Shown here one piece after another: positions 48,800 through 60,645 of a DNA stretch of 64,000 nucleotides. The DNA lies in contig CP136068.1 in the NCBI GenBank assembly GCA_032622095.1, positions 50,400,443 through 50,464,442 on the forward strand, in the 5' to 3' direction. Position numbers and translations under genes: made by a program. Positions within the stretch are counted from its first letter, which is position 1. Each line of letters begins with the position of its first letter. The DNA is from Siphonodentalium dalli. Lineage: Eukaryota; Mollusca; Scaphopoda; Gadilida; Siphonodentaliidae. Under the pieces are notes generated by a model. The model was not told the DNA's origin. It did no database searches and saw only the letters and a program-made list of their open reading frames with translations.

Positions 48800-51718
48800 C
48801 AAAATGGCCGCCGAAATGGCCACCGGAAGTGGGAAATATGACGCTGTTTCACTAATATCAGTTTCTGCTGTTGGGAACTGGTTGAGAATTATGACTTTAT
48901 TTTGTGTTTTTTATATTAACTGATCATGGGGGCAATGAAATAAGAAAATCTTTGAGTGCTAGCCCCTTCCGATCCCTCAAAAATTTGATTTTACAAAACG
49001 TGGTATAAAATTTTCACAAATAAATCACAATTGGGATTCTAGTCCCATTTCAATAAGGAATGAGCAAAACTGTTTTTTTTTTGGCTTATAATGGCCGCCA
49101 AATTATGGAACATTGTAAATATTGCCCCATCGTGCCCTGCAATCGGTTACAAGTTGTGGTTGATAATTAAAATTGCATATTCTGCCTTATATCCATTGAA
49201 AACTAACAAGCCTGATTCACCTTGGTTAATTGTTAGTATTATGACCACTCACATTACCAGAAATATTCGATTTGACTCTCACAAACTTGAATTAAATATC
49301 GGCAAAAATTAACTTTCAGGTTTGGACCATTGTTATAAAAGTAGACTAACTGACTTTTGCATGAAAGGGTGTTTATTGTTTTGATCTACTTTAAATGTGT
49401 CATACTAATGTGTTTATATAGACCAAATTACTCAAGATGGCTTCCAAAATGGCAAACAACTTGGATAAACAGTTCATTTTTCACATATATCCGGGACATT
49501 ATTCTCGGCTGTTCCGAAAAGTTAGCAAATTGTGACTCACTTGGTTATTATACAAGCTAGTTAATCAACTGACGACTAACTGTTATATCTGGTGGTCCCT
49601 GTTCCTTATGGGACATGACAAATTCATTTTAAAGTTGCAGTATGGAATTTTGCGGAAAACCTGTTTTGGGATTGGTCAAATATTTTAAAGGAAATGGGCA
49701 GAACTTTGAAACGGAACTGATATAATATGTGGCTATTCTGGCTCATTACGATAACAAATTATCAACTTGATACAAGAGGGAGGTCAAGCTGGCAGCGTTA
49801 CTGCAATGTCATAGGTGAGGTGAATATGTATACATTGAGTTATTTTATGGATGATGTGAATATATATACAATAAATGACTATATGATCATGGGTTGGGTT
49901 TCCATTGTGAGATGTATAGGTATACAAGTATTGGGTGTATGGTCATGAGTGAGGTGAATATGTTACAGGGAAAGAACGTATGGTTGTATGGTTATGTGTG
50001 GATGTACCGGTATGCACGGTGTAGCTGCATGGACAATAATGTGGTGTATAGATATAATGAGAGTAGCTACATTGTCGTCGCTGCGTGGTGTATGTATACA
50101 TGGAGTGAGTGTATGGTTATGTGTGTGATATACAGGTGTACCTTGGCTGGCTGTATGGCCACAGGTGGGTGCACATGTACACATGTGTTGTCTGTGTGAT
50201 CATGGGTGGGGTATATGGATAAATAGGTAGTAGTTGAATGACTATGTGTAATGTGTATATGTGTAAATGGAATGACAGTACGGTCATGTATATGCATACC
50301 TGGTGTATAGCTGGGTGGTCTTTGGCGAGCGTGTTTGTATATAGGGAGTGCCCTTGTGGTAATCGGTGAGATGTATATTTATATACGTCGTGGATGTGTT
50401 TGACATTGGTGGATGCATAGGTATACATGGAGTAGCTATATGATAAAGTATGGCGTGTATGAGTATACATCAAGTGGCTGAATTGTCATGTGTGGGGTGT
50501 ATATACAAGTCTGGAAGGTGTCATTTGTCGTGTGTGGTACATATGGTCATTGGTGATGTGTATATATATACCTGGAGTGATTCTATGGTCATGTGTGGGT
50601 GCATATGTATATACCGAGACGCTATATGGCCATGGATATGGCGAATATGTATACCGGGGGTGACTATGGCCATTGGTGAGAATAGGTGTACAAGGAGTGA
50701 CTGTGTGATCATGAATGTGGTGAATACGTGTACATGGAGTGACTATATGGTCATGGTCAGGTGTAGGAGTATACCAGGTGTGCATGTATGGTGACTCATG
50801 GCTGTGTGGCCATGTGTTATGTGTACGGGTATATTAAGTTCTCTCTCAATTCCGTTTCAAAGTTCTGCTCATTTCTTTTCAAAAACATGGCCAGAACCCA
50901 AAAAACGTTTTCGGCTCAATTCCACACTGCATACTTTGAAATTAAATATTCATGCCTCAAACTTTGCTAACTTTTCGGGAGATAATTATATTTCGGATAT
51001 ATGTGTAAATCAACTTTTTACACAATTTAGTTGTCATTTTGGAAGTAATTTGGTCATTAAACATATTATGGTGACTCATTTAAGATAGATCAAAGCAATA
51101 AGCACCTTTCATACCAAAGATATTTACATTTTACTTGAGAAAAAAAATGGTTCAAACATGAGAAGAGTTTTTTTTACCGATATTTATGTCAAGTTTGTAA
51201 GAATAAAATCAAATATTTCTGGTAATATCTTTGCTACAATAGTAACAGTTAAACAAAGTACATCAGGCATGTTAGTATTCAATGTATAGAAGGCAATTTT
51301 ATTAATCAACTACAACTTGTAAGAGATTGAGGGCAGACTGCGTGGGGGCAATATCTACCATTTTTTATATTTTGGCGGCCATTTTAGTGGCCATTTTGAG
51401 CCAAAGTAACAACTTGGAAAATCCATGGGCAATGGTATGCCTCACTTACATTCGACAGTTCTGCTCATTGCCAGTTGAAATATGACTAGAAACCCAATTG
51501 TGATTGTTTTTGTGTGAATTTTTATACTGCGTTCTGTAAAATCAAAATTGGAAGGGATAGAACCCCAATAATTGTCTTTTTCATTACCCCAAATGATCAG
51601 TTAATATAAAAAATACAAAAATAAGGTCACAATCCTCAAACAGTTTCAAACAGCAGAAACTGATCTAGAAGATATCAGTGAAAAAGCGTCATATTTTTCA
51701 TTTCCGGCGGCCATTTTG
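48800..51718. mobile_element. large foldback element with ~0.9-kb inverted arms
   Basis: The left arm (48,800-49,728) and right arm (about 50,838-51,718) are imperfect inverted copies along their length. Matching landmarks are CAAAATGGCCGCC at the outer ends, TCAGTTTCTGCTGTT, TATATTAACTGATCAT, TTTGATTTTACA, GAAATATTYGATTT, the TATCGG block, CCGAAAAGTTAGCAAA and TTCCGTTTCAAAGTTCTG at the inner ends. No transposase ORF survives. The short ORFs inside are not conserved between arms. The arms resemble foldback-type DNA transposons; the class cannot be set without terminal target duplications, which I could not find. Confidence 0.75.
49800..50830. repeat. degenerate minisatellite forming the foldback loop
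   Basis: Units of about 40-46 bp built on TATGGTCATGTGTG, GTGTATATG and TATACATGGAGTGA, strongly diverged. The long ORFs on both strands here (up to 118 codons, His/Thr- or Cys/Trp-rich) are products of the repeat. Confidence 0.75.
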
Positions 51719-52099
51719 AATATATAAAATTTATTCATAACTATAAATAAGGAGTACTCAATTATCAATCGAATGACATATCGCACGACGTAATACCTCA
51801 TAAACTCCCTGAGTGATTGCAAATTAAAATTTACCAGGTCAGATGTTAAATTTTGGCGGCCATCTTGGATTCAATGGCCTCGAAATATGAATATGACTAT
51901 GATTATTTATTCATAACTCATTCATATAATATATACAAATTATCTACACAGTGTAATATTATAACATGCAATGAGCTACCGGGGACAACATAACCAAAAG
52001 GGTTGTATACCTGCCGTCCCCGTTGAAAAGTAATATAACTATACATGTAATAATAATTTGATTTTATCTAGGTTCTGTCTTGTTAACTCTAAACATTGG
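51719..52099. other. spacer, no gene seen
   Basis: Contains another GGCGGCCAT motif (51,855), as at the foldback ends, and TTTATTCATAACT twice. Confidence 0.35.
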
Positions 52100-52107
52100 T
52101 ATATAAA
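52100..52107 (+). promoter_or_regulatory. TATA box candidate
   Basis: TATATAAA about 70 bp upstream of ATG 52,171, with a TCAGTTTG initiator-like sequence at 52,161. Confidence 0.3.
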
Positions 52108-52170
52108 CGTCTGATTCTATAAATAATAGTAGAATTCGTTCGTCGTTCACCGTTCATCGCTCAGTTTGTG

Positions 52171-52419
52171 ATGTGCTATATAAAGTACAAACATGTAGAA
52201 TGTGAATATGTGGATGAGGCCAGCGGAGAACTATACATCCATGTGCCCTTGGAATGTTATATACAGAAAACTTCCCTGGCCTATATTCTCGTGGAAAATC
52301 TTGGAAACATCGGTATTGTTCATAGTTTAATTACGTTATGCGTGCGTAAGTTGTACTTATCATCTAATTGTTTCCTAATTAATAACGAACCAAAGCCGGA
52401 CGCTTTGGTTCGTATATAG
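52171..52419 (+). CDS. unrecognised 82-aa ORF with TATA box
   Basis: The ATG at 52,171 opens an 82-codon frame. The first two thirds look protein-like (KYKHVECEYVDEASGELYI, LECYIQKTSLAYILVENLG), with three early Cys and a mixed hydrophobic/polar pattern. A donor-like GTGC/GTAAGT lies near 52,347, so the true exon may end there and the remaining codons may be intronic. Those last codons run into the inverted repeat at 52,384-52,410. No family recognised and no downstream exon identified. A chance ORF remains possible. Confidence 0.3.
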   Translation: MCYIKYKHVECEYVDEASGELYIHVPLECYIQKTSLAYILVENLGNIGIVHSLITLCVRKLYLSSNCFLINNEPKPDALVRI

Positions 52420-53277
52420 ACTATATCTGATTTAGTGACGTCACCAATTAATATATAATACGACGCTGCGGTTTTGAATTTGTACGACCACTTTTGTCGC
52501 ACAATAGATCGGTAGGCTTAAAGCATTAATGTCGTAATTGTAAAATCTTGTTACTGTGTCTTTTGTTTACTGGTATTGCAAATGAAAATTATGAATATTG
52601 AATTACAATGTAAGTTCATTCGTAGTGGTAGTTAAGGATAGTTTACTTTTTATTGAAAAAACAAGACACAATAAATAACGACACTATAATAACTACAGTC
52701 TACAACCTGCGGGACGAGTGAAATGTGATCGAAATTCGTGATAATATAATATAATAAGATTGACATCACAAATTTACAGATTACTGTGCGAATGTGGGCC
52801 TTTTATGTACATCACTTGGTACTGTACACTGTACAGTACTGCGTGGAACGAAATAATAATATATTTTAGTGGAATTAATTGTCATCATAAGACTATATAG
52901 TACATACATGCATGTGATAATCCATAAATATACTATTTTATGGAATCGAAGGGGAAAACACAATTATGAACAAAGCAGAATATACATCCATGCAGGTTCA
53001 GGCGAACTCAGTCAATGGGGAAAGTTACACGATGACGTTCGGCGATTTGCGATGAAATCGGCACGGTGACACCTTATGAATGAACCGAACAGCTATGAAC
53101 TGGACACAATGCTCCATATTATAGTATACATATGATAATCACCCCAGTAAACAGGCTTCATGTGAATCTTATTTGGTGGAAATACCAGGGAATCTATAAA
53201 CTAATTATGATAAAAAAAATTCAATTAAAAGCCGCAGCTACCCTCATACGTGAGTGGTTTAGCTTTGGTTCGTTATT
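52381..53277. mobile_element. possible 0.9-kb TIR element
   Basis: A perfect 16-bp inverted repeat, AATAACGAACCAAAGC, at 52,381-52,396 and its complement at 53,262-53,277. The left end carries a second, adjacent inverted copy making a small hairpin (to 52,410). No transposase and no clear target duplication. Confidence 0.4.
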
Positions 53278-53814
53278 GCGCTAGCGTATGGTCATATTAT
53301 TTGATAAATATGGTGATTGGAAAAAAATTGCATTGCACATATTTTCCGACCTCGAACCACCCACCCTCACCTCCCTGTGTCTGGACTTTTTTCTGCCGAC
53401 TCCTTGATTTACGTGAATTACTCTGACCATAATTTGTTTGGTAAAATTTCGAAACATTTGGGGTTCTGGTTTGGGGACTGCCAACTGTTGAAAGCTGACA
53501 CAAAAGAGTGGGTCGCAGATGGAGTTTAACTGTTTAAGAACTATCAGTCTGGTTGAAAGGGAAGGTTGTTGGAGTGGAAAATATTTAAAATTGATACAAC
53601 AAACTGAGACCCTTCAGCGACGTCCCTGGTTGATATCGATATCAATTTTATAATGTTTTGTCTGATTTTATTTCATTTTAGGTTTCGAACTCATTCAACA
53701 ACTTTTTCACCAATATGGTTAAGAAAAAACTAACTGTTTAAATTTTGTTCCGCCCATTTTTTTGGCTATTTTTTACCAAGTACGTTCCCGTTATCATTTG
53801 CTACATTTTCTAAA
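53278..53814. other. no gene seen
   Basis: Overlapping short ORFs on both strands at 53,281-53,529; none has supporting signals. Confidence 0.35.
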
Positions 53815-54110
53815 ACAATTTGGACCGAGCACAGGGTCGAGTCATATTCGGACCACCTTTTCAAACTCGACCCAAAAATTGCTGTACCCCAAATGCTTCG
53901 CCCAGCTGGCCACTTACGAATTTGGGGTCATTTACCACATTTTGCCCAGCTGGCCACTTACGAATTTGGGGTCATTTACCACATATTCCAAAACAAAATC
54001 GGACATAGCACAGGGTCCTTGTCTTTTTCGGACCACTTTTTCAAACTCAACCCAAATATTTTTCGGCCCAAAATGTTCCGCCACAATTTCCAATATTTTG
54101 CGAATAAGGA
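53815..54110. repeat. 178-bp degenerate dimer with internal 44-bp duplication
   Basis: ACAATTTGGACC..AGCACAGGGTC at 53,815 recurs at 53,993 (ACAAAATCGGAC..). Between them CCCAGCTGGCCACTTACGAA is duplicated at 53,901 and 53,945. A 119-codon ORF across it is repeat-derived. Confidence 0.8.
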
Positions 54111-55429
54111 ATAAGGAATAAGTAACGGAATTCACGTTGCTACTGTTTATTGCTTGGCTTGTGAACACGTTGACTAAAATACTATGAGAAGAAAGGACTC
54201 AGTTTATTTTTTACAACTTGAGTAAAACATCTATAAAAAAAATAAAATATTTTGACATTTACACGTGGAGCCCGGGTATTCTCGTGCACTCCTGTCGTTG
54301 CTAAATAATCGGACATTTCTGATAGCGCGACGAATTGAAATTATCTGGAAAACAAGGATATATATCTCGTTGCTTTGACATTCAACGGACATCTGATGTA
54401 CGCATGTCTGATATCATCATGTTCACGAAAGTCTGCCCTCTATGCTAATATATACAAAATGTCCATTTGACCTAATCCGAAGACGTACAAGCCCACTATT
54501 CTGGGCATAAAGTCCGTTATAGAAGAGTAACGGGATGGGACTCGGTCCAAAACAACATCAACCCAACCGATATCCCAAGCTGTTTTGGACCGAGGAGATT
54601 TAGTCTAATCAAATATAGGTTTTGGACGAGACATTGCCGTAGACATTCCGTTATTGTAGCATTGATACTAAAGAGCAATGCTTCAGTTGAGAGCTGATTG
54701 AGAGATGTGCCATATATATTGGTATATATTTCACCTCACGCAGAATATTTATATACATCTCACACTAGCAGGGTTACCCGGCGTTGCTCAGGTTAAATTG
54801 AGGTGATACCATCTGCTGTGTAGTGTGGACATGCATGTGGTGGGAATAGACAATAGTCTTGATCAATATGATTTAAAGAAATGCCCTGTTGCTCATCTGT
54901 CATTGGTGTTGTTGTAGCCAATTATTCTCATTTTAAAACAAAAGTTGCTATATATATCAGCTACATGTAACCGACACAAGCGAGGTTTTAAGTTGTTTAT
55001 GTTAGGCTATGAGTCTGGTCTAAATCTGAAAGAAATTATCTGTATCTGGTGATATACCCTTGTCAGCTTCGAGTATTTCCATCTCTCTTGACAAATTGTA
55101 TCTATCTTGCGCAAAAATATCTTTAATGGGACAGACTCAATTGTGTTATAATACATTACCCAGTCTAGCATGCCATCCTCTAACGATTCAAGGTCCCTCA
55201 TTTTGCAAGGATATATGTATCTCTTAAATATAATGAATGTATGAAGGTCCTGATTCCCGTCCCCACACAAATGACAGTTGAGAAGATGTAATTGTTCAAG
55301 TGACTTGATTAGGTCACCACATGTCGAGGCTGTGAAACGTGAACGCCAAAAACTCCTTATAGAACAAATTAGATGGAGATGACTTTATACAACTTTTGTT
55401 GATATTGGCGACTAAATCATTCTCATCAT
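54111..55429. other. no gene seen; one perfect hairpin
   Basis: CTCGGTCCAAAACA (54,541-54,554) pairs perfectly with TGTTTTGGACCGAG (54,581-54,594). A minus-strand 87-codon ORF at 55,007-55,270 is unrecognised. Confidence 0.35.
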
Positions 55430-56148
55430 GTATATAAGCGTTCATTTTTTATGGAAATTAGTGCCAATAATATTTGTATCAGCTTTGGTGCGCATCCCTT
55501 CCACATTACTGACTCGAACGGTGCCCCTTTTCCCCATATCTAAACCACATCATTAGATTCCTGATATCACGGAGTTGATTAAGTATATGTGTGGTGGTAA
55601 TCGGCAACTAAACAAATTCTTATCAAATTTAGTGCCTCCCCCATCTCTCACCCAAGCGACCCCATTTAAATCACATGATTAAATTCCGCGTATCATGGGG
55701 AAGAATATGTATCAATTTGGAGGAAATGGGCCTTTAAATATATGTTGGTGCCCTATGTGCACTCCTGACTCGAACAACTCCATATCATGGAGATTATATT
55801 GTATCAGTTTGGGGAAATCCCCATTTTTTGCACCTGACACAAACAACATCTAATCTTTTAAGAAAAATTTAACCCACACCATTATCTTGCTCGTAATAAG
55901 TTACACGTGTTAATCCCTTTGGTGTCATTTTGATGGTCCACATGAAGGTATATGTGACACAGACAGACCCGACAATCGCAAATGTAGGCAACAACCTTGG
56001 CGTCTTCAACGGGTCCACACAATTTGATTCCTCGTATCATTGGAGAATAATGTGTATGAATTTGGTGGAAATTTGCGCTAAACATATTTATATAGATGTT
56101 GTCCCTCCCCGCCCTATCCTTGACTCAAATGGCGCCACTATGACATCT
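55430..56148. repeat. degenerate tandem repeat, ~125-bp unit
   Basis: Phrases such as GATATCACGG/CGTATCATGG/CATATCATGG/CGTATCATTGG, ATGTATCAATTTGG.GGAAAT and CTGACTCGAA recur in the same order about every 100 to 125 bp. Confidence 0.6.
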
Positions 56149-57213
56149 CTACTCATTACGAAGATGAATATATCTATATATAATTGATGGAAATCGGCGA
56201 CAAACATTATAGTCACTTTTAAATTCATCTAGTTGCTGTTTTTCTGTAGATTTGGCCTTACATGATGGAGTTTTGAAAAGAGTGCATTTATTTCTTTTGA
56301 TAGGATCGTGAATGAAGACGGTTTTTCCAATAGTTACTTCTTGAATGTACTGTGCATATCTGTCCTTTCCTGTCTGTTCCATGTTTTGAAGAGTTCTTAC
56401 AACATCGGATGGAGCATAGGCATGCGTGTTGATTGCAATGAGTTCCTCCGACTCGTAGTGAATGGGTTTCCCATCGAATTAATTTTAGAACATAATGCAT
56501 CTGTTTGTCGTTTAAATGCATGTTGAGCCGAGACGCCATCACCAAAGGCAACATAATCAGAATGACTACTGTGAAATTACTGGTCTTGGAATTTAAATCA
56601 ATATCCGCACCTGTTCTGGGCCAGAAACCATCCACCTCTTTAGTGCTGCCGGACTGTCAGGCAATGGCTCCCCCGGCAGTCTTTTATTTTTGCATTATTC
56701 TGCTCGTGGGTTTGATCCAGTGGCATAGCTGAGAATGTCTTTACTGTTTTAGGGAAGCACCAGCATGACTGGAACTCTTCTTTTACCTCCTGTGTGGGGC
56801 GTTTCATATCCCGGCTGTGTACTGGTATCCAACGCGCGTAGTTCTGATGGTTCATAACAAAAAAATAAGGTACCAGCTCCTCCAAGACCTCGATATAAAG
56901 GGTGAAGTTGCGTTCCCGGTGTGCCCGCACGAACATCAAGTTGAGTTGTTCTAAACACAATATCAAGTTCCAGTATTGAAATGTTGGATATGCACCAGTC
57001 ATCTGGCCCACCCATTCATCAAAGTCTTCGATCATACTTTGTGGAGATTGCGATCGCCATGAATCTTTTTGCAACTTTTATAGCGCAAGGGTCGTCACTT
57101 GATGTGCGTGTCTCAAGCGCGTCAGGTGCGATGCGTGTAGAAATGAATCGGCAGTCCCCGCTGATGCAACATCTGCTTCAGTCAAAACCGTGGTCCAACC
57201 ACTTCCTTGCAAA

Positions 57214-57375
57214 ATATCTACAAGCATTGACCATAGTACCATATCTACAAGCATTGACCATAGTGCCATATCTACAAGCATTGACCATAGTGCCATATCT
57301 ACAAGCATTGACCATAGTGCCATATCTACAAGCATTGACCATAGTACCATATCTACAAGCATTGACCATAGTGCC
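57214..57375. repeat. six 27-bp repeats inside the pseudogene exon
   Basis: ATATCTACAAGCATTGACCA-type units start at 57,214, 57,241, 57,268, 57,295, 57,322 and 57,349, plus a partial unit to 57,383. They differ only at one A/G position. On the minus strand each adds nine residues (VDMALWSML) without changing the frame. Confidence 0.95.
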
Positions 57376-58570
57376 ATATCTACGTGAAGACAACCGAGCA
57401 TGACGACAAAAGACGATTCCCCAAATAATGTTGGCCATTTCCACTGTACGTATTTTCACAGCGCAAAAAGTGGTTGATCCACTGCCATTACTGGTGTCTG
57501 TCCTGGATTTAGCTTTCCGGCCGTCTCCTTCACAATTGTCATTCCATGCCGAACCATTACTACTGTTGCTGCTTTCTCATAGAACAATGGCATCAAGACA
57601 CTAACCACAGCAGGAAATGTTGGTGGTATCTGATTTGATGCATGATATGAGAACCAAGTGATGTAGTCACATTTCTCTATCACATCCTTAGCGAGCAGTG
57701 TTACAGCTGTGTTCACCCATTTAGTTTCCTCCAACTTTGCCGCTTGAAGTTGATTTCCCATATTACTTGAACCTGAAATGTGATTAGACAATTGCAAATT
57801 GAAGGCCTTCAAAACATTCGATATCCGAAAAACCTATTGAAATTATGCTGCTCAAATAGAAATCACAATGCGTGCTGGAATTCCACCATAGTAGCATTAT
57901 TATATTATCTGAACATCATTGCTTATCAATGTGTCTACATTTTCTTAATTACGAAAATTATGCTGAGTGAACATACAAGTAATGTTTTCTGTTGCTTTAA
58001 TACCACAAAACGATTTAGAGCAATTTGAGTGCAGCAATTGCTGCTGCAAGTAAGTTAGTGATATTTAGTTATTATTCAATGCGGATAAAACTGACTGCTG
58101 TTACAGTAAATATTTAGAAACAATATTTACACTCACACGTGCATTCCTATTGTGGAACATGAATGCAGGATGTTGGTTGGTCGAAATTACGTCACATGAC
58201 GTCGCGAGCTGACCCCAACTTGCATCCATTTTTGTGTAGACGCAACTTGCTCCGAGCCACGATAATAACGTTGGAAATGGACTCTTAAAACTCTTTTAAT
58301 CTGCCAGTTGACTCGGTTGAGTGTAAATATAAGTAATGAATGTTGATTTTGTTGCGTTCTATAGAGTATGGATGCAAGTTGGTCTGACATTTTCATGTGT
58401 GGAACGCGAAAGCAAATCAACATCCATTTCTTAAATGGTTCCAATATGTAGATTCTGTTCACTTGAGGATTTTTGATGATTAAGTAACATCATATTTCTT
58501 TTGTTTTTCCAAATTGTTCTTGGCAATAACAGTTTAACAATTTGTAAAAAGATTGTTTAAATGTACATAC

Positions 58571-59180
58571 ACTGAACGCTCTGAGGCATCTCAACCGCCG
58601 CGATATTAAACGCAACATCTAGAACATGGCAATAGCTGTCTGGCAATGGTGTGTCGCTGGAATTATCCACAGGAATGTTTATAGATGATCCTGTTTTGTC
58701 CGGTTTCTCTGAAAATGGTAATTGAAACATGCTGATATATATTACTAAAAATAATACCGAGTGTTACAAGTAACGTTCTCTCGCTTTAATACCACGAAAG
58801 ATTTAGAGCAATTGCTGTTTTAAGTAAGTCAGTGATGAAATACACAGGACTTCGGTATCTCATCAAAATATTCGTCTGTAATGTTTAGTTAGTATTCAGT
58901 GCGGATAAAACTAACTGCTGTTACAGTAAATATTTACAAACAATGGTTTCAAAATGTAGCATCTCTTCACAATTTGTTAAAAGATTATTTATTTAAATGT
59001 ACCTACCTTCAACGCTCTGATGCACTTCAATCGCCGTGATATTGCATCCAACATCAGAAACATGGCAGTAGCTGTCTGGCAATGATGTGGTGCTGGGATT
59101 CTTCAAGGGTACATTTACAGATGATCATATTTTCCCAAGTTTCTCCGAAGATGGGAATTGAAACATGCTGATACTGTTTC
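58571..59180 (-). repeat. duplicated exon segment in the pseudogene
   Basis: Two versions of one exon lie ~437 bp apart. One (to 59,007, donor GAAG/GTAGGT) has an in-frame stop at 59,122-59,124. The other (58,745-58,571, donor GTATGT) has an open frame. Both encode ISMFQ.PFSEK..LPDSYCHV. Flanking intron sequence (GCGGATAAAACT..CTGCTGTTACAG) is also duplicated near 58,080 and 58,900. Confidence 0.7.
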
Positions 59181-60573
59181 CATGGAATAAACTTTGTGCA
59201 GTAGTGGATGATGCATTGTGATCAATATTGTCAAATGATCCAACTGTAAAGATGCCTTCTCTCAAACCTGTAGGACAGATCGAGTTCTCGTTTGCAAACC
59301 GTTCGCAGATGTCAGCCAATCCTCTAATTCTAGGAAGCGATCATAGCTGACACTGATTCCCAATTGTAATAGATTTGTCAATAATTTTTTACTTCTGTAT
59401 AAGCAATGTATATTCATCTCAATGTAAAGTGGTAGAGGCGGTTCGCGATTCTTTGCGTGGCGTTTCCTGGTGCTACCCAAAATGACTTGTGTGGAGTTAA
59501 AACATTATCAGCTGACAAATTGTGAGGCATGCCTGGCTTGGCATTGAACTATTATCCTTGGTATTGCTTCCATACAGAAGCATACTGACCAATGTTATTT
59601 AGTGCGGGGGCACCAAATCGCCCTGACAACCTGCTGGAAAATAACCACTGAACTTGAAGAAGGCCTTGCATATCATTCCTGATCGAGTCCACCATGCGCT
59701 GGACACACAACATTTCTTAGCCAAAATATCGAGACGCAGCTATACTAATTCAGCAAAGACGCGTGACTGCAAAAATGTTTTCATCATTGTTTGTTGGTTT
59801 GTGAGCCTGCGTTGTTGACTTCTTTTCCGATTCTTGAATGACGACATACACTTGTTGTGATATTTGGCTTCAACAACAACCAAATCAGTGCCCGTAACTA
59901 ATGATATTATCTGTTCATCGCCAAGAGATATTGCAATTTTCTTAATTCCATGTCCAGCTCCAAAGTACAACAACTGTGTTGGCCTTCATCGGTTTTCGTG
60001 TGACAAAACATACAAGTCGTAGATATTCCATTTGACTGGCATCTATAGATTTTCTCTCGCGATCCTCTACGCTAGTGTTATTGACTAGCCGTTCTGTGAT
60101 CTCTCCAGTTTTGAAGTTGCATATGTCAATCGGCAAGATTTGTGCCACTTTGTACGATGATGGAACAGCATATCACCATCGACGGAACAAATCCAATGAA
60201 GTTTCGGAGGAAGTAAGCCAAGTTTGTGAAATCCTATCATATTTTGAAGAAAATCTGAGCAAGCGTGTTGTCCACCGCCATTTTTCTATCGGCTGGGCAC
60301 TCGACTCTCGGGGTCACCTCCAAATCCACAGATGATGCATGTTTCCCAGTTTATAGCAGCGCTTGATTCATAATTCGATTCCACCAGGCTGAAATAAAAT
60401 AAGGTTCTTGTCACGCTTAACATATACCCGTTACCGCGTTAACATAACTTTCTTTGAGCAGACTATATTTTCATTTTATATACATGTATGCAATCAAATA
60501 AAAGATTTGCTGGGAATTTTAGCAAACGCATGTAAATTTTCTACCACCCTGCCTACAATTTCAGAAATCATAT

Positions 60574-60645
60574 TCTCCGCGTCGTGTCATTTTGTTTTAT
60601 ACACCTGTTTCTCCGCGTCGTGTCATTTTGTTTTATACACCTGTT
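60574..60645. repeat. 36-bp tandem duplication
   Basis: TCTCCGCGTCGTGTCATTTT..ACACCTGTT is present twice, head to tail, without a mismatch. Confidence 0.9.

Noticed and set aside
49894..50473. His/Thr-rich and Cys/Trp-rich ORFs up to 118 codons
   Set aside because: Products of the degenerate minisatellite in the foldback loop, open on both strands.
53762..54121. 119-codon ORF
   Set aside because: Covers a duplicated 178-bp/44-bp repeat and contains the repeated peptide; no gene signals.
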